DNA of 64,000 bases, taken from the NCBI GenBank assembly GCA_022843175.1, contig JALHOE010000001.1, positions 1 through 64,000 of the forward strand. The letters run 5' to 3'. The notes below the pieces were generated by a model. That model searched no databases. It was given only the letters and a program-made list of their open reading frames with translations, and was not told where the DNA came from. The stretch is from Deltaproteobacteria bacterium (lineage in GTDB: Bacteria > Myxococcota_A > Polyangia > Polyangiales > JADJMO01). The position numbers and the translations under genes are program-made. Shown piece after piece: positions 42,687 through 51,617 of the stretch (position 1 is its first letter; every line of letters starts with the position of its first letter).

Positions 42687-43192
42687 GGCGCGCGTGGATC
42701 GCAGTGTTGATCACGGGGTGCAGCAGCAGCGAGCCGGCGGCGACTGCGTCGGACGCGCTCACGTTCGAAAAGGACATCGTGCCGCTCTTCAACCGCTCAT
42801 GCGGTTCGTCGGACAACGAGTGCCACTCGCGGGTCGCGTTCCATCCGAACAAGGAGCAGGACTGCCGCGGATGGCTCTCGCTGGAGAACGCGGCGATCGG
42901 CGACACGATCTACGCCGGACCAGATCAGGGAAAGGCTACGGGCTGCGTCGCGATGGGACTCTACGATCGGCTCACCAAGCTCGATGCGTGGGAGTGCGGG
43001 GCGCCGTACTTCGTGATGTTCCCGCGAAAGAAGTATGTTGAGCCCGGTAAGCCCGAAGCGAGTCACCTGCTGAACAAGATGAACGGCGGCCCTCAGTGCG
43101 GCGTCCCGAACGCGATGCCGAAGGGCACGAAGGCCAGTGCTGCGGACATCGAGCTGCTGACACGTTGGATCAAAACGGGCGCGCCGCGCTAG
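42683..43192 (+). CDS. Lipoprotein with cytochrome-like Cys/His pattern
   Basis: A 169-residue lipoprotein (AVLITGCSSS). LTFEKDIVPLFNRSCGSSDNECHS resembles the opening of the many myxobacterial 'FxxDIxPLFxxxCxxCH' heme proteins, but the second Cys and His read NECH rather than CxxCH. The end, IELLTRWIKTGAP, matches the conserved last helix of such domains. It is coupled to the gene before it and meets the membrane gene at 43189 tail to tail. Confidence 0.7.
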   Translation: MRRAWIAVLITGCSSSEPAATASDALTFEKDIVPLFNRSCGSSDNECHSRVAFHPNKEQDCRGWLSLENAAIGDTIYAGPDQGKATGCVAMGLYDRLTKLDAWECGAPYFVMFPRKKYVEPGKPEASHLLNKMNGGPQCGVPNAMPKGTKASAADIELLTRWIKTGAPR

Positions 43193-43809
43193 TGGTGTCG
43201 CACGCCGCCGTCGTGCAGGTGGAGCGCGATCATGATGGCAACCATCGCGAGGACGATCGCACCGGTGATGTAGAGAAGACGGCGTCCGTTGGGGTTCGCC
43301 TGCGCAGGAGGATTGCGGAGCGATCGCTCGCCGTACGCGGTTCTTCCCCACGGTTTGTAGAATGAAAGCGCGGTTGCCACGAGAAGAACGACAAGGCCGC
43401 CAACTGCGTGCGCAACCATCTGCACGCGGAGGCCACGAACGTCATCGAGGCTCGGGAGATGCGCGACGGTCGATACATAGCGCACCGTCCGCATGTGGAC
43501 GAAGAGGACGACTGTCGCGACTACGGTGAGCGCGAACTTCGTTCGCACCCAGTGGTGCTTGAACAGTCCCCACTCCGTGCCGAGCGACTCGACGAGCCCA
43601 GTAGCGAGCGACGCGACGCTGAATGGGACGATCACGAACCATCCCACAAGCTCCATGGAGAAGTACGCGGCGCGCATCTTCCCCGGGTCGTGACCGATCA
43701 GACCGACGATCGCGAGCGCCAGGTAGGCAACGAGTGCCCCGGTCCAACCGACCGAGGAGGTCACGTGTGTCGTGAGCGCAAGGCGTCGGAGCCGGGGACT
43801 CATCGGCAT
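43189..43809 (-). CDS. Integral membrane protein of unknown function
   Basis: A 206-residue protein with four or five hydrophobic helices (SSVGWTGALVAYLALAIVGL, WFVIVPFSVASLATGLV, TKFALTVVATVVLFV, AVGGLVVLLVATALSFY, GAIVLAMVAIMIALHLHD). Its first helix (LALTTHVTSSVGWTGAL) and the later HAVGG resemble DUF2269-type predicted membrane proteins. It ends His-rich (ALHLHDGGVRHH), in keeping with a metal locus. Its gene overlaps the tail of the lipoprotein gene by 4 bp. Confidence 0.7.
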   Translation of the reverse strand: MPMSPRLRRLALTTHVTSSVGWTGALVAYLALAIVGLIGHDPGKMRAAYFSMELVGWFVIVPFSVASLATGLVESLGTEWGLFKHHWVRTKFALTVVATVVLFVHMRTVRYVSTVAHLPSLDDVRGLRVQMVAHAVGGLVVLLVATALSFYKPWGRTAYGERSLRNPPAQANPNGRRLLYITGAIVLAMVAIMIALHLHDGGVRHH

Positions 43810-43888
43810 GGGGAAGCGATGCCGGGTTTCGGTCCGGGTGTCACGTCGGGCTGCGATTCGAGATGCGGCAGCCCAAGGACGACCGCGC

Positions 43889-46270
43889 TCATGCGTCTCG
43901 ACGATTGGCCAGCTCGACGCGGCGCAGTCGGAGTGCGTTCCCGATCACCGAGACCGAGCTCAGGCTCATCGCCGCGCTCGCGATCATCGGCGACAACACC
44001 CAACCAGTGACCGGATAGAGCAGACCCGTCGCGATCGGCACGCCAACAGCGTTATAGACGAAGGCGAAGAACAGGTTCTGCCGAATGTTCCGAAGCGTCG
44101 CGAGACTCAGCTCGCGTGCGCGCACGACACCGCGCAAGTCACCTCGGACGAGCGTGATGCCGGCGCTCTCGATCGCGACGTCGGTGCCGGTACCCATCGC
44201 GATGCCGACATCGGCGCGTGCGAGCGCGGGAGCGTCGTTCACGCCGTCGCCGGCCATGGCGACGACCCGACCCTCGGAGCGGAATCGCGCGACGACCTCG
44301 CTCTTCTGGTCGGGAAGAACCTCCGCCTCGACGTCGGTGATCCCGAGGCGTGAAGCTACGGCCAGAGCGGTCTTTCGGCTGTCGCCTGTGAGCATCACGA
44401 CCCTGATGCCAGCCGCGCGGAGCGCATCGAGCGCAGTGGGGGTGGTTTCCTTGATCGGATCGGCGATTCCGAGGATAGCCACCGCGGTGTTGTCGACTCC
44501 GAGATACATCGCCGTTTGCCCCTCGGCACGAAGCTGGTCGGCTCGCTCCTCAAGCTTCGCGATGTCGATCTCGGCGGCCGCAAACATCGCCGCGTTGCCG
44601 AGCATGACCCGGCGGCCCTCCACCACGCCGCTCACGCCCTTGCCTGTGAGCGACTGGAACTCGGAGGCCTCCGTCAGCTGTACGCCATCAGTCCGAGCGC
44701 CCTCGACGATCGCGGTTGCAAGCGGGTGTTCGCTCCCGACCTCGAGAGACGCGGCGAGGCGCAGAGCCGTCGCGCGATCGATACCGAACGGTTCAACGGA
44801 GACCAGCTTTGGCTTCCCAACCGTTAGCGTGCCGGTCTTGTCCAAGACGATCGTGTCGACCTTTGCAAGACGCTCCAACGCCTCGGCGTTCTTGACGAGC
44901 ACTCCGGCTGTCGCGCCGCGTCCCGTGGCGACCATGATGGAGATCGGCGTTGCCAAACCGAGCGCGCAAGGGCAGGCAATGATCAACACGGCAATCGCAT
45001 TCACGACGGCGTACGAGAAACGCGGCTCCGGGCCGAGGAGCGACCACGCAATGAACGTGACGACCGCGACCGCGACGACTGCCGGAACGAACCACGCTGA
45101 CACCTTGTCGGCGAGCGCTTGGATGGGGGCGCGGCTCCTCTGCGCCTCGCCAACCATTCGTACGATCTGCGCCAGCATCGAGTCCGCGGAGAGCTTTTCG
45201 GCCTCAACGATGAGTGCACCCGTGCCATTGACGGTACCGCCCGTGACCTTGCTGCCGGGACTCTTCTCCACCGGCAACGGTTCTCCGGTCAGCATCGACT
45301 CGTCGACCGGCGAGGCACCATCAACCACCCGTCCGTCGACCGGCACGCGCTCACCCGGGCGAACTCGCACGCGGTCACCGACAAAGATCGCGTCGAGCGG
45401 CACGTCCTCCTCTTCGCCGGTGGAGGTGATCCGCCGTGCCTGCTTCGGGGTGAGTCGTAGGAGCGAGCGGATGGCGCTACTCGTGCTGCTGCGCGCGCGC
45501 AGCTCGAGGACCTGGCCCAGGATCACGAGCGTCGTAATGACGGCCGCCGCCTCGAAGTACACGTGCGGCACGCCGCCGTGTCCGCGGTACTCCGGGGGGA
45601 TCACGCTCGGCGCAATGATCGCGGCGCCGAGCATCGCGACGCTGTACAGCCACGCTGCGCCTATGCCGATGGCGATCAGCGTGAACATGTTCAGGCTGCG
45701 GTTGACGACCGAGCGGTACCCGCGCTCGAAAAACGGAGCGCCACCCCAGAGCACCACGGGCGTGGCGAGAACGAGCTGCGCGACGACGAGCGTCCACGGG
45801 CTCAGCGCGTGTTGCAGTGGTTGACCGGGCAACATCTCCGACATTGCGATTGCGAGGACGGGGAGTGCGAGCGCAGCCCCAACCCACAGCCGCTTGGTCA
45901 TCGAGACGAGCTCCGGATCGGTTACGTCGGTGAGCGACGCAACGCGTGGCTCGAGCGCCATCCCGCAGATCGGGCAGCTTCCCGGCCCGGGGCGGACGAT
46001 CTGCGGATGCATCGGACAAACCCAGTCGCCGCCTTTCACTGCGACAGTCGGCTCCTTGGGCGTCGCCGAGCGTGATGCGTAACGTTGGGGCTCCGCGACG
46101 AACTTCTCCTTGCAACGTGCGCTGCAGAAGAAGAGCTCGCGCCCGTCATGCTCGTGGCGGTGTTTGGCCGTCACCGGATCGACTGTCATCCCGCAGACCG
46201 GGTCGGTCACCTCGGGCGCGCCGCCCGGGCCGCGGTGGTGGTGCTCGTGCGTGTTCGTACCGGCCGCCAT
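43889..46270 (-). CDS. Copper-type P1B ATPase with YHS and heavy-metal-binding domains
   Basis: A ~793-residue ATPase. The N-terminus is a His-rich stretch (HEHHHRGP), a YHS domain ([10 protein letters not shown]...[11 protein letters not shown]) and a CPMHP domain ([22 protein letters not shown], in part), in place of the HMA domains of CopA. The membrane signature is [11 protein letters not shown], followed by [19 protein letters not shown] and [14 protein letters not shown] suggests Cu+ rather than the CPH of CopB types. It should export copper (or silver). The ATG at 46270 starts the His-rich region; an in-frame ATG at 46300 is possible. Confidence 0.9.
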   Translation of the reverse strand: MAAGTNTHEHHHRGPGGAPEVTDPVCGMTVDPVTAKHRHEHDGRELFFCSARCKEKFVAEPQRYASRSATPKEPTVAVKGGDWVCPMHPQIVRPGPGSCPICGMALEPRVASLTDVTDPELVSMTKRLWVGAALALPVLAIAMSEMLPGQPLQHALSPWTLVVAQLVLATPVVLWGGAPFFERGYRSVVNRSLNMFTLIAIGIGAAWLYSVAMLGAAIIAPSVIPPEYRGHGGVPHVYFEAAAVITTLVILGQVLELRARSSTSSAIRSLLRLTPKQARRITSTGEEEDVPLDAIFVGDRVRVRPGERVPVDGRVVDGASPVDESMLTGEPLPVEKSPGSKVTGGTVNGTGALIVEAEKLSADSMLAQIVRMVGEAQRSRAPIQALADKVSAWFVPAVVAVAVVTFIAWSLLGPEPRFSYAVVNAIAVLIIACPCALGLATPISIMVATGRGATAGVLVKNAEALERLAKVDTIVLDKTGTLTVGKPKLVSVEPFGIDRATALRLAASLEVGSEHPLATAIVEGARTDGVQLTEASEFQSLTGKGVSGVVEGRRVMLGNAAMFAAAEIDIAKLEERADQLRAEGQTAMYLGVDNTAVAILGIADPIKETTPTALDALRAAGIRVVMLTGDSRKTALAVASRLGITDVEAEVLPDQKSEVVARFRSEGRVVAMAGDGVNDAPALARADVGIAMGTGTDVAIESAGITLVRGDLRGVVRARELSLATLRNIRQNLFFAFVYNAVGVPIATGLLYPVTGWVLSPMIASAAMSLSSVSVIGNALRLRRVELANRRDA

Positions 46271-46328
46271 GCTGTTATGACGCACGCCGGCGGGGAGCAT
46301 TACAGGGGCGGCGCATATTCGGCTCGTG

Positions 46329-47135
46329 TTACTCCGCGGCCGTCGGAGCGCCGAGCTCGAGCCATCGCCGGAGCTCAACCGTCGACAGCCCGAGCCGATC
46401 GAAGCCCGGAATGATCAGGTCGCGGATCGCGCCGAGCAGTGTCGCCTCGGTACGATCGGCCGGAAGCGCCCCCTGCTCGACGACGGCAATGCTTGTGGCG
46501 TACAGCCGCGGCGTCTCGCGCCACATCTTCAGATTGCCGCGCGCGATCGCCGGCAGCCACAGCTCGATCTTCCCCCGAAGCTCGCTGCGCACGGTCGCGA
46601 GGTATGCCCATCCGAGCCGACCGTGATCGATCTCGTCGGAGAGCAACTCGCGAAGTGCCGCCGCGACGAGAGCGCCGCGGGCGTTCACGATCGACGCTTC
46701 GAGGACTGCGCTTGCGATCGTCTCGTTGAGGCAGCACTGCCCGACAACGTGCAGCGTGTGCCGTAGTTCCTCCGACGCGGTGGCATGTGGCGGCACCGCG
46801 AGCGGTAGCCGCGCCGGGGTGGGTACGTCGGCTCCGGCAAACCTTGAGGCGACATACCGACAGATCTCTGCGTGGCGCAGCTCATCGTCGACGGCCCGCC
46901 GCGCAAGGTCGATCAGTCCGGGCGCGGCATTCAGCGCAAGGAGCGCGTTCACGACCACCGCAAACGAATCGGAAACGCGGCGTTCGTTGGCCGCTCGGGC
47001 GAGCCAGACCTGCATCACCGTCGCGCGGTCTTCGTCGGTGAGACGCTCGATCGACGGATCCACCTCCGGCAGCGGGCGACTCGTCAGACGTCCGCTCCAC
47101 CGGCCGGCCGGCGAGATCACTTCGTCGGGTGCCAT
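46329..47135 (-). CDS. Ferritin-like diiron protein
   Basis: A 268-residue helical protein with ferritin-like iron ligands: [12 protein letters not shown] (first helix), [13 protein letters not shown] (E-x-x-H), [10 protein letters not shown] and [11 protein letters not shown] (second E-x-x-H). No membrane segment is seen. The reaction is unknown; such proteins can be oxygenases or metal-storage-like. It is in the copper locus between an ATPase and an Asp-rich lipoprotein, whose stop overlaps its start by 19 bp. Confidence 0.7.
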   Translation of the reverse strand: MAPDEVISPAGRWSGRLTSRPLPEVDPSIERLTDEDRATVMQVWLARAANERRVSDSFAVVVNALLALNAAPGLIDLARRAVDDELRHAEICRYVASRFAGADVPTPARLPLAVPPHATASEELRHTLHVVGQCCLNETIASAVLEASIVNARGALVAAALRELLSDEIDHGRLGWAYLATVRSELRGKIELWLPAIARGNLKMWRETPRLYATSIAVVEQGALPADRTEATLLGAIRDLIIPGFDRLGLSTVELRRWLELGAPTAAE

Positions 47136-47515
47136 CCGGCTTCCGCGTCAGCATCCGTGGGAACGTCGGTCACGGCATCGGCGACGTCGGCCGCGGCGTC
47201 GCTATCGCTGGAGGCATCGGCGTCGGCGCGTGCATCCACACCGACATCCGCCTTCGGGGCAGAGTCGACGCGCACCGTTGTGTCCTCGACCTCGAAGCCG
47301 GCGTCGACGACGCCGCTCTCGACCGCCTCCGACGCGTCGTCCCCGGGCTCGGCGGCGATCGAGTCGGCGGGCGGCGGGTCGACGATGGCGTCACTTCGTG
47401 CCGGATCGCTGCACCCGATCGAGCTCGGCCCGGCGACGGAGACGGCGACACCGACGATGGCGTGGAACAGGCGACTGCGCACGGGGACCCCCAAGTGGAA
47501 GGCGTGGTGTAGCAC
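47117..47515 (-). CDS. Asp/Ala-rich lipoprotein
   Basis: A ~132-residue protein with a leader around FHAIVGVAVSVAGPSSIGCSD and then almost only Asp, Ala, Val and Ser (for example DADASSDSDAAADVADAV). Low-complexity acidic lipoproteins are common in myxobacteria. It may bind metal weakly or be a surface linker. It overlaps the ferritin-like start by 19 bp. The composition alone makes the frame convincing only on this strand. Confidence 0.5.
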   Translation of the reverse strand: MLHHAFHLGVPVRSRLFHAIVGVAVSVAGPSSIGCSDPARSDAIVDPPPADSIAAEPGDDASEAVESGVVDAGFEVEDTTVRVDSAPKADVGVDARADADASSDSDAAADVADAVTDVPTDADAEAGWHPTK

Positions 47516-47554
47516 AGCGGATCGCTCGTGAACGCTGCTCCGTCACCCACGACC

Positions 47555-47571
47555 GTGACCGGTTCGGTCAC
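47555..47571. promoter_or_regulatory. Dyad GTGACC-N5-GGTCAC, site 2
   Basis: Spacer GGTTC. The dyad is extended here to CCGTGACC...GGTCACGG (47553-47573, 8 bp each side). It lies 50 bp upstream of the plus-strand gene at 47622 and 40 bp from the divergent lipoprotein start at 47515, so it could serve both. Confidence 0.7.
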
Positions 47572-47621
47572 GGTCGAAACGCAATCGCGAGTCAGCTACT
47601 TTGTCAGCCAACTCGGTGAAC

Positions 47622-48023
47622 ATGAAGGTACGCGAACAACGTCGAGCGGAGCGAGTGCGGCGATGGCTGCGACGCGTTGCTCGCGTTGTCATCGCCGTCA
47701 CCGCTCTCATCGCGTTGCTCGGCGGAGCTGTCGGCCCGGCGGTGGCCGCGATCGCCGCCACGGCCGCAGCGCCGACGTGTCACTGTCCGCACGCCGACGA
47801 AGGTCGTCGAGCGTGCCCCTGCTGCAACCACGACGACAGCGACAAGGGTGGCTGCCTGCCGGTCGCCGATGGGTGCTCGTCGGTTGCTGCACTCGCACCC
47901 GCTATCTGGGGTGGCGATCTCATCCCGCTCCCCGCACTCGTGGGCATCGTCGATGTTGATGACATTCCGGCGATGCGGGGGCGCTCGCTGCAGCTGAGGA
48001 TTGAGCGACCACCGCGAGGCTGA
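47622..48023 (+). CDS. Small secreted Cys-rich protein
   Basis: A 133-residue protein. A basic N-terminus (RRAERVRRWLRRVAR) leads into a hydrophobic signal or anchor (VVIAVTALIALLGGAVGPAVAA). A cysteine cluster follows (TCHCPHADEGRRACPCCNHDD, then GGCLPVADGC), which could bind copper. The rest is unremarkable. It is preceded by the dyad at 47555 and lies upstream of the broken cupredoxin and the CusCBA-type pump, so it is a likely copper-responsive gene. Confidence 0.65.
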   Translation: MKVREQRRAERVRRWLRRVARVVIAVTALIALLGGAVGPAVAAIAATAAAPTCHCPHADEGRRACPCCNHDDSDKGGCLPVADGCSSVAALAPAIWGGDLIPLPALVGIVDVDDIPAMRGRSLQLRIERPPRG

Positions 48024-48166
48024 CCGATGCGATCGCGGGATCCGGCGCTTCGGATGCCCGTTCGTTTGTTGGTTGGTCTGATCGTCGCACGTCGGCGCTG
48101 GCCGGTCGCGGGGTGACTCAACCTCGCGGCCTGGTCATCGCCACGAACGTGCGCCGCGGAGGTTCT

Positions 48167-48531
48167 ATGACTGTGACTCACCGGCTCTCTGCTGCGGTGG
48201 TCGCGGCGATCCTGTCGGGATGCTTCGGCGCGTCGATGCCGCCGGAGTACCCCACGGTCGTTCGCGCTGCCGACGCCCCATCGGCGCCTCCATGGACGTC
48301 GTCGTCCACGGCGAGCGCCACCTGTCGAACAGGACGAGGCCACGCTGCCCAAGGAAGCGCGCGGGTCGCTGTGACTACCCACGTGCGCTCGCACGGAGCC
48401 CCGTCGTGAAGGAGGCGCGCGCACGCACGCGGGCAGCGCTTCCACGGTGGAGATTCCGACCCACGAGGGCCGCACGCTGACGTTCCAGTGCGGCATGGGC
48501 ATGTACAAGAGCTCGTCGTCATCCAGTAGTC
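48167..48531 (+). pseudogene. Decayed cupredoxin gene
   Basis: The start is intact: MTVTHRLSAAVVAAILSGCFG, a lipoprotein leader. The matching end is in another frame: [19 protein letters not shown], followed by a run that would read V-V-I-Q-stop if two bases were removed near 48512. This corresponds to [19 protein letters not shown] of the intact gene at 55040. At least two frameshifts separate the parts, and the middle of the cupredoxin domain is not recoverable in one frame. It lies just before the outer-membrane factor gene. Confidence 0.65.
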
Positions 48532-48558
48532 GTCGTCTCGGGAGAGGAGAAACCGTTC

Positions 48559-49845
48559 ATGCGAACACTTCACGTCTCGTTGCTGCGAGCGCCGCTCGTT
48601 GCAGGACTGCTCGCGGTCGCGGCGATGTCAGGGGTGCCTCGCTCGGTGCGCGCCTCGGACGCGGAGACACCGCTCCCATCGCCGCTTCGGCCGGACGACG
48701 TCCTCGCGTACGCGCGGGGTCATCGGGCCGAGATCAAGGCGGCGAAGGCGAAGGCGGCCGCGGCCGGCGTCGCGCCGAAGATCGTTACAGCTCTGCCCCA
48801 ACCGATGGTCATGGCTTCGATCGATCACCTTCCGTTGAAGCTTCAAGGCGCCGACTGGAGCGTGCTCGTGCAGCAGGACTTCCCGCTCGGGAAGACGCTG
48901 GGCGCCAAGGGCAAGGCCGCCGAAGCCGAGGCGCGCGCCGTCTCGGCCGACGCGCAGACCGTCCAGCTCGACGTTGAGTACGAGGCGCTCGGGGCCTATT
49001 TGATGTGGCTCGAGCTGCAGCGAATGACGACGGTGATCGACGAGCAGCTCGTCATCGAGCGACAGGTGCTGTCGGTGACCAACATCCGCTTGGCGGTCTC
49101 GCAGGCAGCATCGGCCGACGTGGTCCGCGCGTTGACCGAGATCGCGCGGCTCGAGAGCGAGCGGACGGCGCTCAGCGCCGAGATCGCTGCGGCGAGGTCG
49201 ACGCTGAACGCCGCGCTGGCACGGAGCGTGACCGCCGAGCTGCCGCCCGCGGAGCTGACGATTCCCGCCAACGATCCTGCCCCGACTTCGGAGCTCGCGA
49301 AGGTCGCGTTCGAGAAACGCCCGGAGCTCGCGGCCGCGAGGGCACGGGCCGACAAGGCCGGCGCGGACGTAGACGTCATGCTGTCGATGTACAAGCCCAT
49401 GGCGTTCGTTCGCGGCGGCTATTCGCAGACGATGGCCGGAGGTCCCGGCATCATGTTCATGGTCGGCGTGAGCCTGCCCATCTGGCGCGAAAAGTTGGAA
49501 GCGGGGGTGACCGAAGCCAAGTCGACGAAGTCCATGGCGGAGGCCGACATCGCAGCGGTGAAGAAAGTGATCGAAGGGGAGGTCGGTGCAGCGCGCGAGC
49601 AGGTGGTCGCCGCGCGGATCCGACTCGCGACGACGCGCGAGAAAGTCCTCCCTCTCGCGAAGCAGGCGTTCACGCTTAACCTGGCGAGCTACGGCACGGG
49701 CCAGGTGCCACTCGTCTCCGTGCTCGACGCGGCGCGCATGATCCGCGAAGCGCGGCTGGACGAAGTCGTCGCCGAGGTGAAGCTGGCGGCGACCTGGGCA
49801 AGACTTGGTCGCACCATTGGAGTGGTCAAAGTCGGTGCGCCGTGA
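48559..49845 (+). CDS. CusC/CzcC-like outer-membrane factor
   Basis: A 428-residue TolC-family protein with a signal peptide (APLVAGLLAVAAMSGVPRSVRA). Helical repeats include VLAYARGHRAEIKAAKAKAA, IARLESERTALSAEIAAARSTLNAALAR and the final VLDAARMIREARLDEVVAEV. The strand region YSQTMAGGPGIMFMVGVSLPIW matches outer-membrane-factor barrel parts. GGAGAG precedes ATG 48559. It is the duct of the RND pump encoded next (37-bp gap). Confidence 0.9.
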   Translation: MRTLHVSLLRAPLVAGLLAVAAMSGVPRSVRASDAETPLPSPLRPDDVLAYARGHRAEIKAAKAKAAAAGVAPKIVTALPQPMVMASIDHLPLKLQGADWSVLVQQDFPLGKTLGAKGKAAEAEARAVSADAQTVQLDVEYEALGAYLMWLELQRMTTVIDEQLVIERQVLSVTNIRLAVSQAASADVVRALTEIARLESERTALSAEIAAARSTLNAALARSVTAELPPAELTIPANDPAPTSELAKVAFEKRPELAAARARADKAGADVDVMLSMYKPMAFVRGGYSQTMAGGPGIMFMVGVSLPIWREKLEAGVTEAKSTKSMAEADIAAVKKVIEGEVGAAREQVVAARIRLATTREKVLPLAKQAFTLNLASYGTGQVPLVSVLDAARMIREARLDEVVAEVKLAATWARLGRTIGVVKVGAP

Positions 49846-49882
49846 TCGCGAGCGCGATTGAACGAATCGTTCGGAGCGAACC

Positions 49883-51601
49883 ATGAGCGACGAAAATCCA
49901 TCTGCCTCCGATCCCGAGTCCAGCAAAGCTGCGCCAGAGCCAGAGCGGGCATCTCCGCCGGCGCGCGCCGAACACCCACGCGGCCGTTTCGGTTGTTTCA
50001 GCGTGGTGCTCATCTCCGCGATCGTCGCGATCGCCGCGGGGGGAGGCGGGTATTACCTCGCCACCAAGCAGCGCTCCTCGCAGCAGACCGCCGCCGTCAA
50101 ATATCAATGCCCGATGCATCCAACGATCGTGCAGGACCATCCTGGCGAGTGCCCGATCTGCGGAATGAAGCTCGTCAAGGTCGGCGGCGGACCGGAGGCG
50201 AAGGAGCGGAAGATCAAGTTCTATCGCTCGCCGATGGATCCGAAGCAGACCTCGCCGACGCCTCGGAAGGACGAGATGGGCATGGATTACGTTCCGGTGT
50301 ACGAGGACGAGGTCGACACGACGGCCTCGGGCGTGCCCGGCCTCGCAACAGTCGAAATCGATCCTGCACGCCAGCAGTTGATCGGTTTGAAGACCGCGCC
50401 GGTCACCCGCGGCAAGGTGACCGGCGCCTGGCGCACCTTCAGCAAGATCTCGGTCGACGAACAGCGGGTCAGACACGTCAACGTCAAGGTGCCCGTGTTC
50501 GTCGAGCACGTGTACGTCAACTTCGTCGGGAAGCCCGTGCGCAAGGGGGAGGCGCTCTTCTCGGGATACAGCCCGGAGCTCCTCGCGGCACAGGCGGAAT
50601 ACCAGGTCGCGTTGTCCACGCAGCAGACCCTCGCGGGAGCGACAGGGAGCGCGACCGACAATAGTTCGTTTCTCAAGGCGTCGCGACGCAGGCTCGAGCT
50701 GTGGGACATGTCCGAGGCCGCCATCCGCAAGCTGGAGCGGGGCGGCGAGCCGCTGCGAACCCTCACCTTCAGCTCACCAATCGAGGGGGTGGTGACGAAG
50801 AAAGACGTCGTCGATGGGATGAAGATCGACGCTGGTTCAATGCCGTACGAGGTCGTCGACCTCTCGAAGGTATGGGTTCTTGCTGACGTCTACGAGTCGG
50901 ACATCCATCGTGTGCGCGTGGGCATGAAGGGCACCCTCAAGCTCAAGGCGTACCCGAACCGAAGCTTCGAGGGCGTGTCCACGTTCATCGATCCGGTCCT
51001 CGATCCTGCGGCGCGAACGGTGAAGATGCGTTTGGAGTTCGCGAACCCGAGCGGAGAGCTGAAGCCGGGCATGTTCGGTGAGATCACTCTGGAGACCGTG
51101 GCGCGCGAGGGATTGCGCATTGCGGAGGACGCGGTGATCAACTCCGGCACACGCAAGGTCGTCTTCGTTGCTCTCGGCCAGGGCAAGCTGCAGCCGCGTG
51201 AGGTCGTGCTCGGCGATTCGAGCGATGGCAACGTGGAGGTCATCTCCGGGGTGAGCGAGGGCGAGATGGTCGTCGTTCGCGCCAACTTCCTCGTGGATTC
51301 CGAGTCGCAACTTCGGGCCTCGCTTGCCGCACTCATGGACTCGACGCCGGCGCCGAGCACCTTGGCATCGGGCGTGCCGAGCGCTTCGGCGAGTATCGCC
51401 CCTCCGACCGCGTCGTCATCGGCCCCAGCGCCGAAGGGAACCGCGCCGCCCAAGCCCACCGCGTCGACCAGCATCAGCGGTGCCGCATCGGGATCGGCGA
51501 CGCCGGCGACGATCTACTCGTGTCCGATGCACCCCGAAGTCACCGACACGAAGCCCTCGCGGTGCCCGAAATGCGGAATGTACCTAACCCCGAAGCAGTG
51601 A
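49883..51601 (+). CDS. cusB: CusB-like RND periplasmic adaptor with several metal-binding domains
   Basis: A 572-residue adaptor. One N-terminal membrane anchor (VVLISAIVAIAAGGGGYYLA) is followed by YQCPMHPTIV...ECPICGMKL, a second degenerate copy (YRSPMDPKQ) and the hairpin/lipoyl/barrel body (SKISVDEQRVRHVNVKVPVFV, TFSSPIEGVVTKKDVVDG, VWVLADVYESDI). A C-terminal Ser/Ala/Pro linker leads to a last YSCPMHPEVTDTKPSRCPKCGM domain (in part). Three metal-domain copies are more than the usual one. It links the inner pump to the outer duct and probably hands metal over. Confidence 0.9.
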   Translation: MSDENPSASDPESSKAAPEPERASPPARAEHPRGRFGCFSVVLISAIVAIAAGGGGYYLATKQRSSQQTAAVKYQCPMHPTIVQDHPGECPICGMKLVKVGGGPEAKERKIKFYRSPMDPKQTSPTPRKDEMGMDYVPVYEDEVDTTASGVPGLATVEIDPARQQLIGLKTAPVTRGKVTGAWRTFSKISVDEQRVRHVNVKVPVFVEHVYVNFVGKPVRKGEALFSGYSPELLAAQAEYQVALSTQQTLAGATGSATDNSSFLKASRRRLELWDMSEAAIRKLERGGEPLRTLTFSSPIEGVVTKKDVVDGMKIDAGSMPYEVVDLSKVWVLADVYESDIHRVRVGMKGTLKLKAYPNRSFEGVSTFIDPVLDPAARTVKMRLEFANPSGELKPGMFGEITLETVAREGLRIAEDAVINSGTRKVVFVALGQGKLQPREVVLGDSSDGNVEVISGVSEGEMVVVRANFLVDSESQLRASLAALMDSTPAPSTLASGVPSASASIAPPTASSSAPAPKGTAPPKPTASTSISGAASGSATPATIYSCPMHPEVTDTKPSRCPKCGMYLTPKQ

Positions 51602-51617
51602 ACCGGAGCCAGGCATC

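Noticed and set aside
47129-47512. Plus-strand frame opposite the Asp-rich lipoprotein
   Set aside because: Its composition (Gly/Val/Asp/Arg) is the mirror of the lipoprotein repeats; no signal or motif.
50403-50428. GGTCAC and GTGACC inside the adaptor gene
   Set aside because: The order and spacing are reversed relative to the operator dyads, and the site is within coding sequence.
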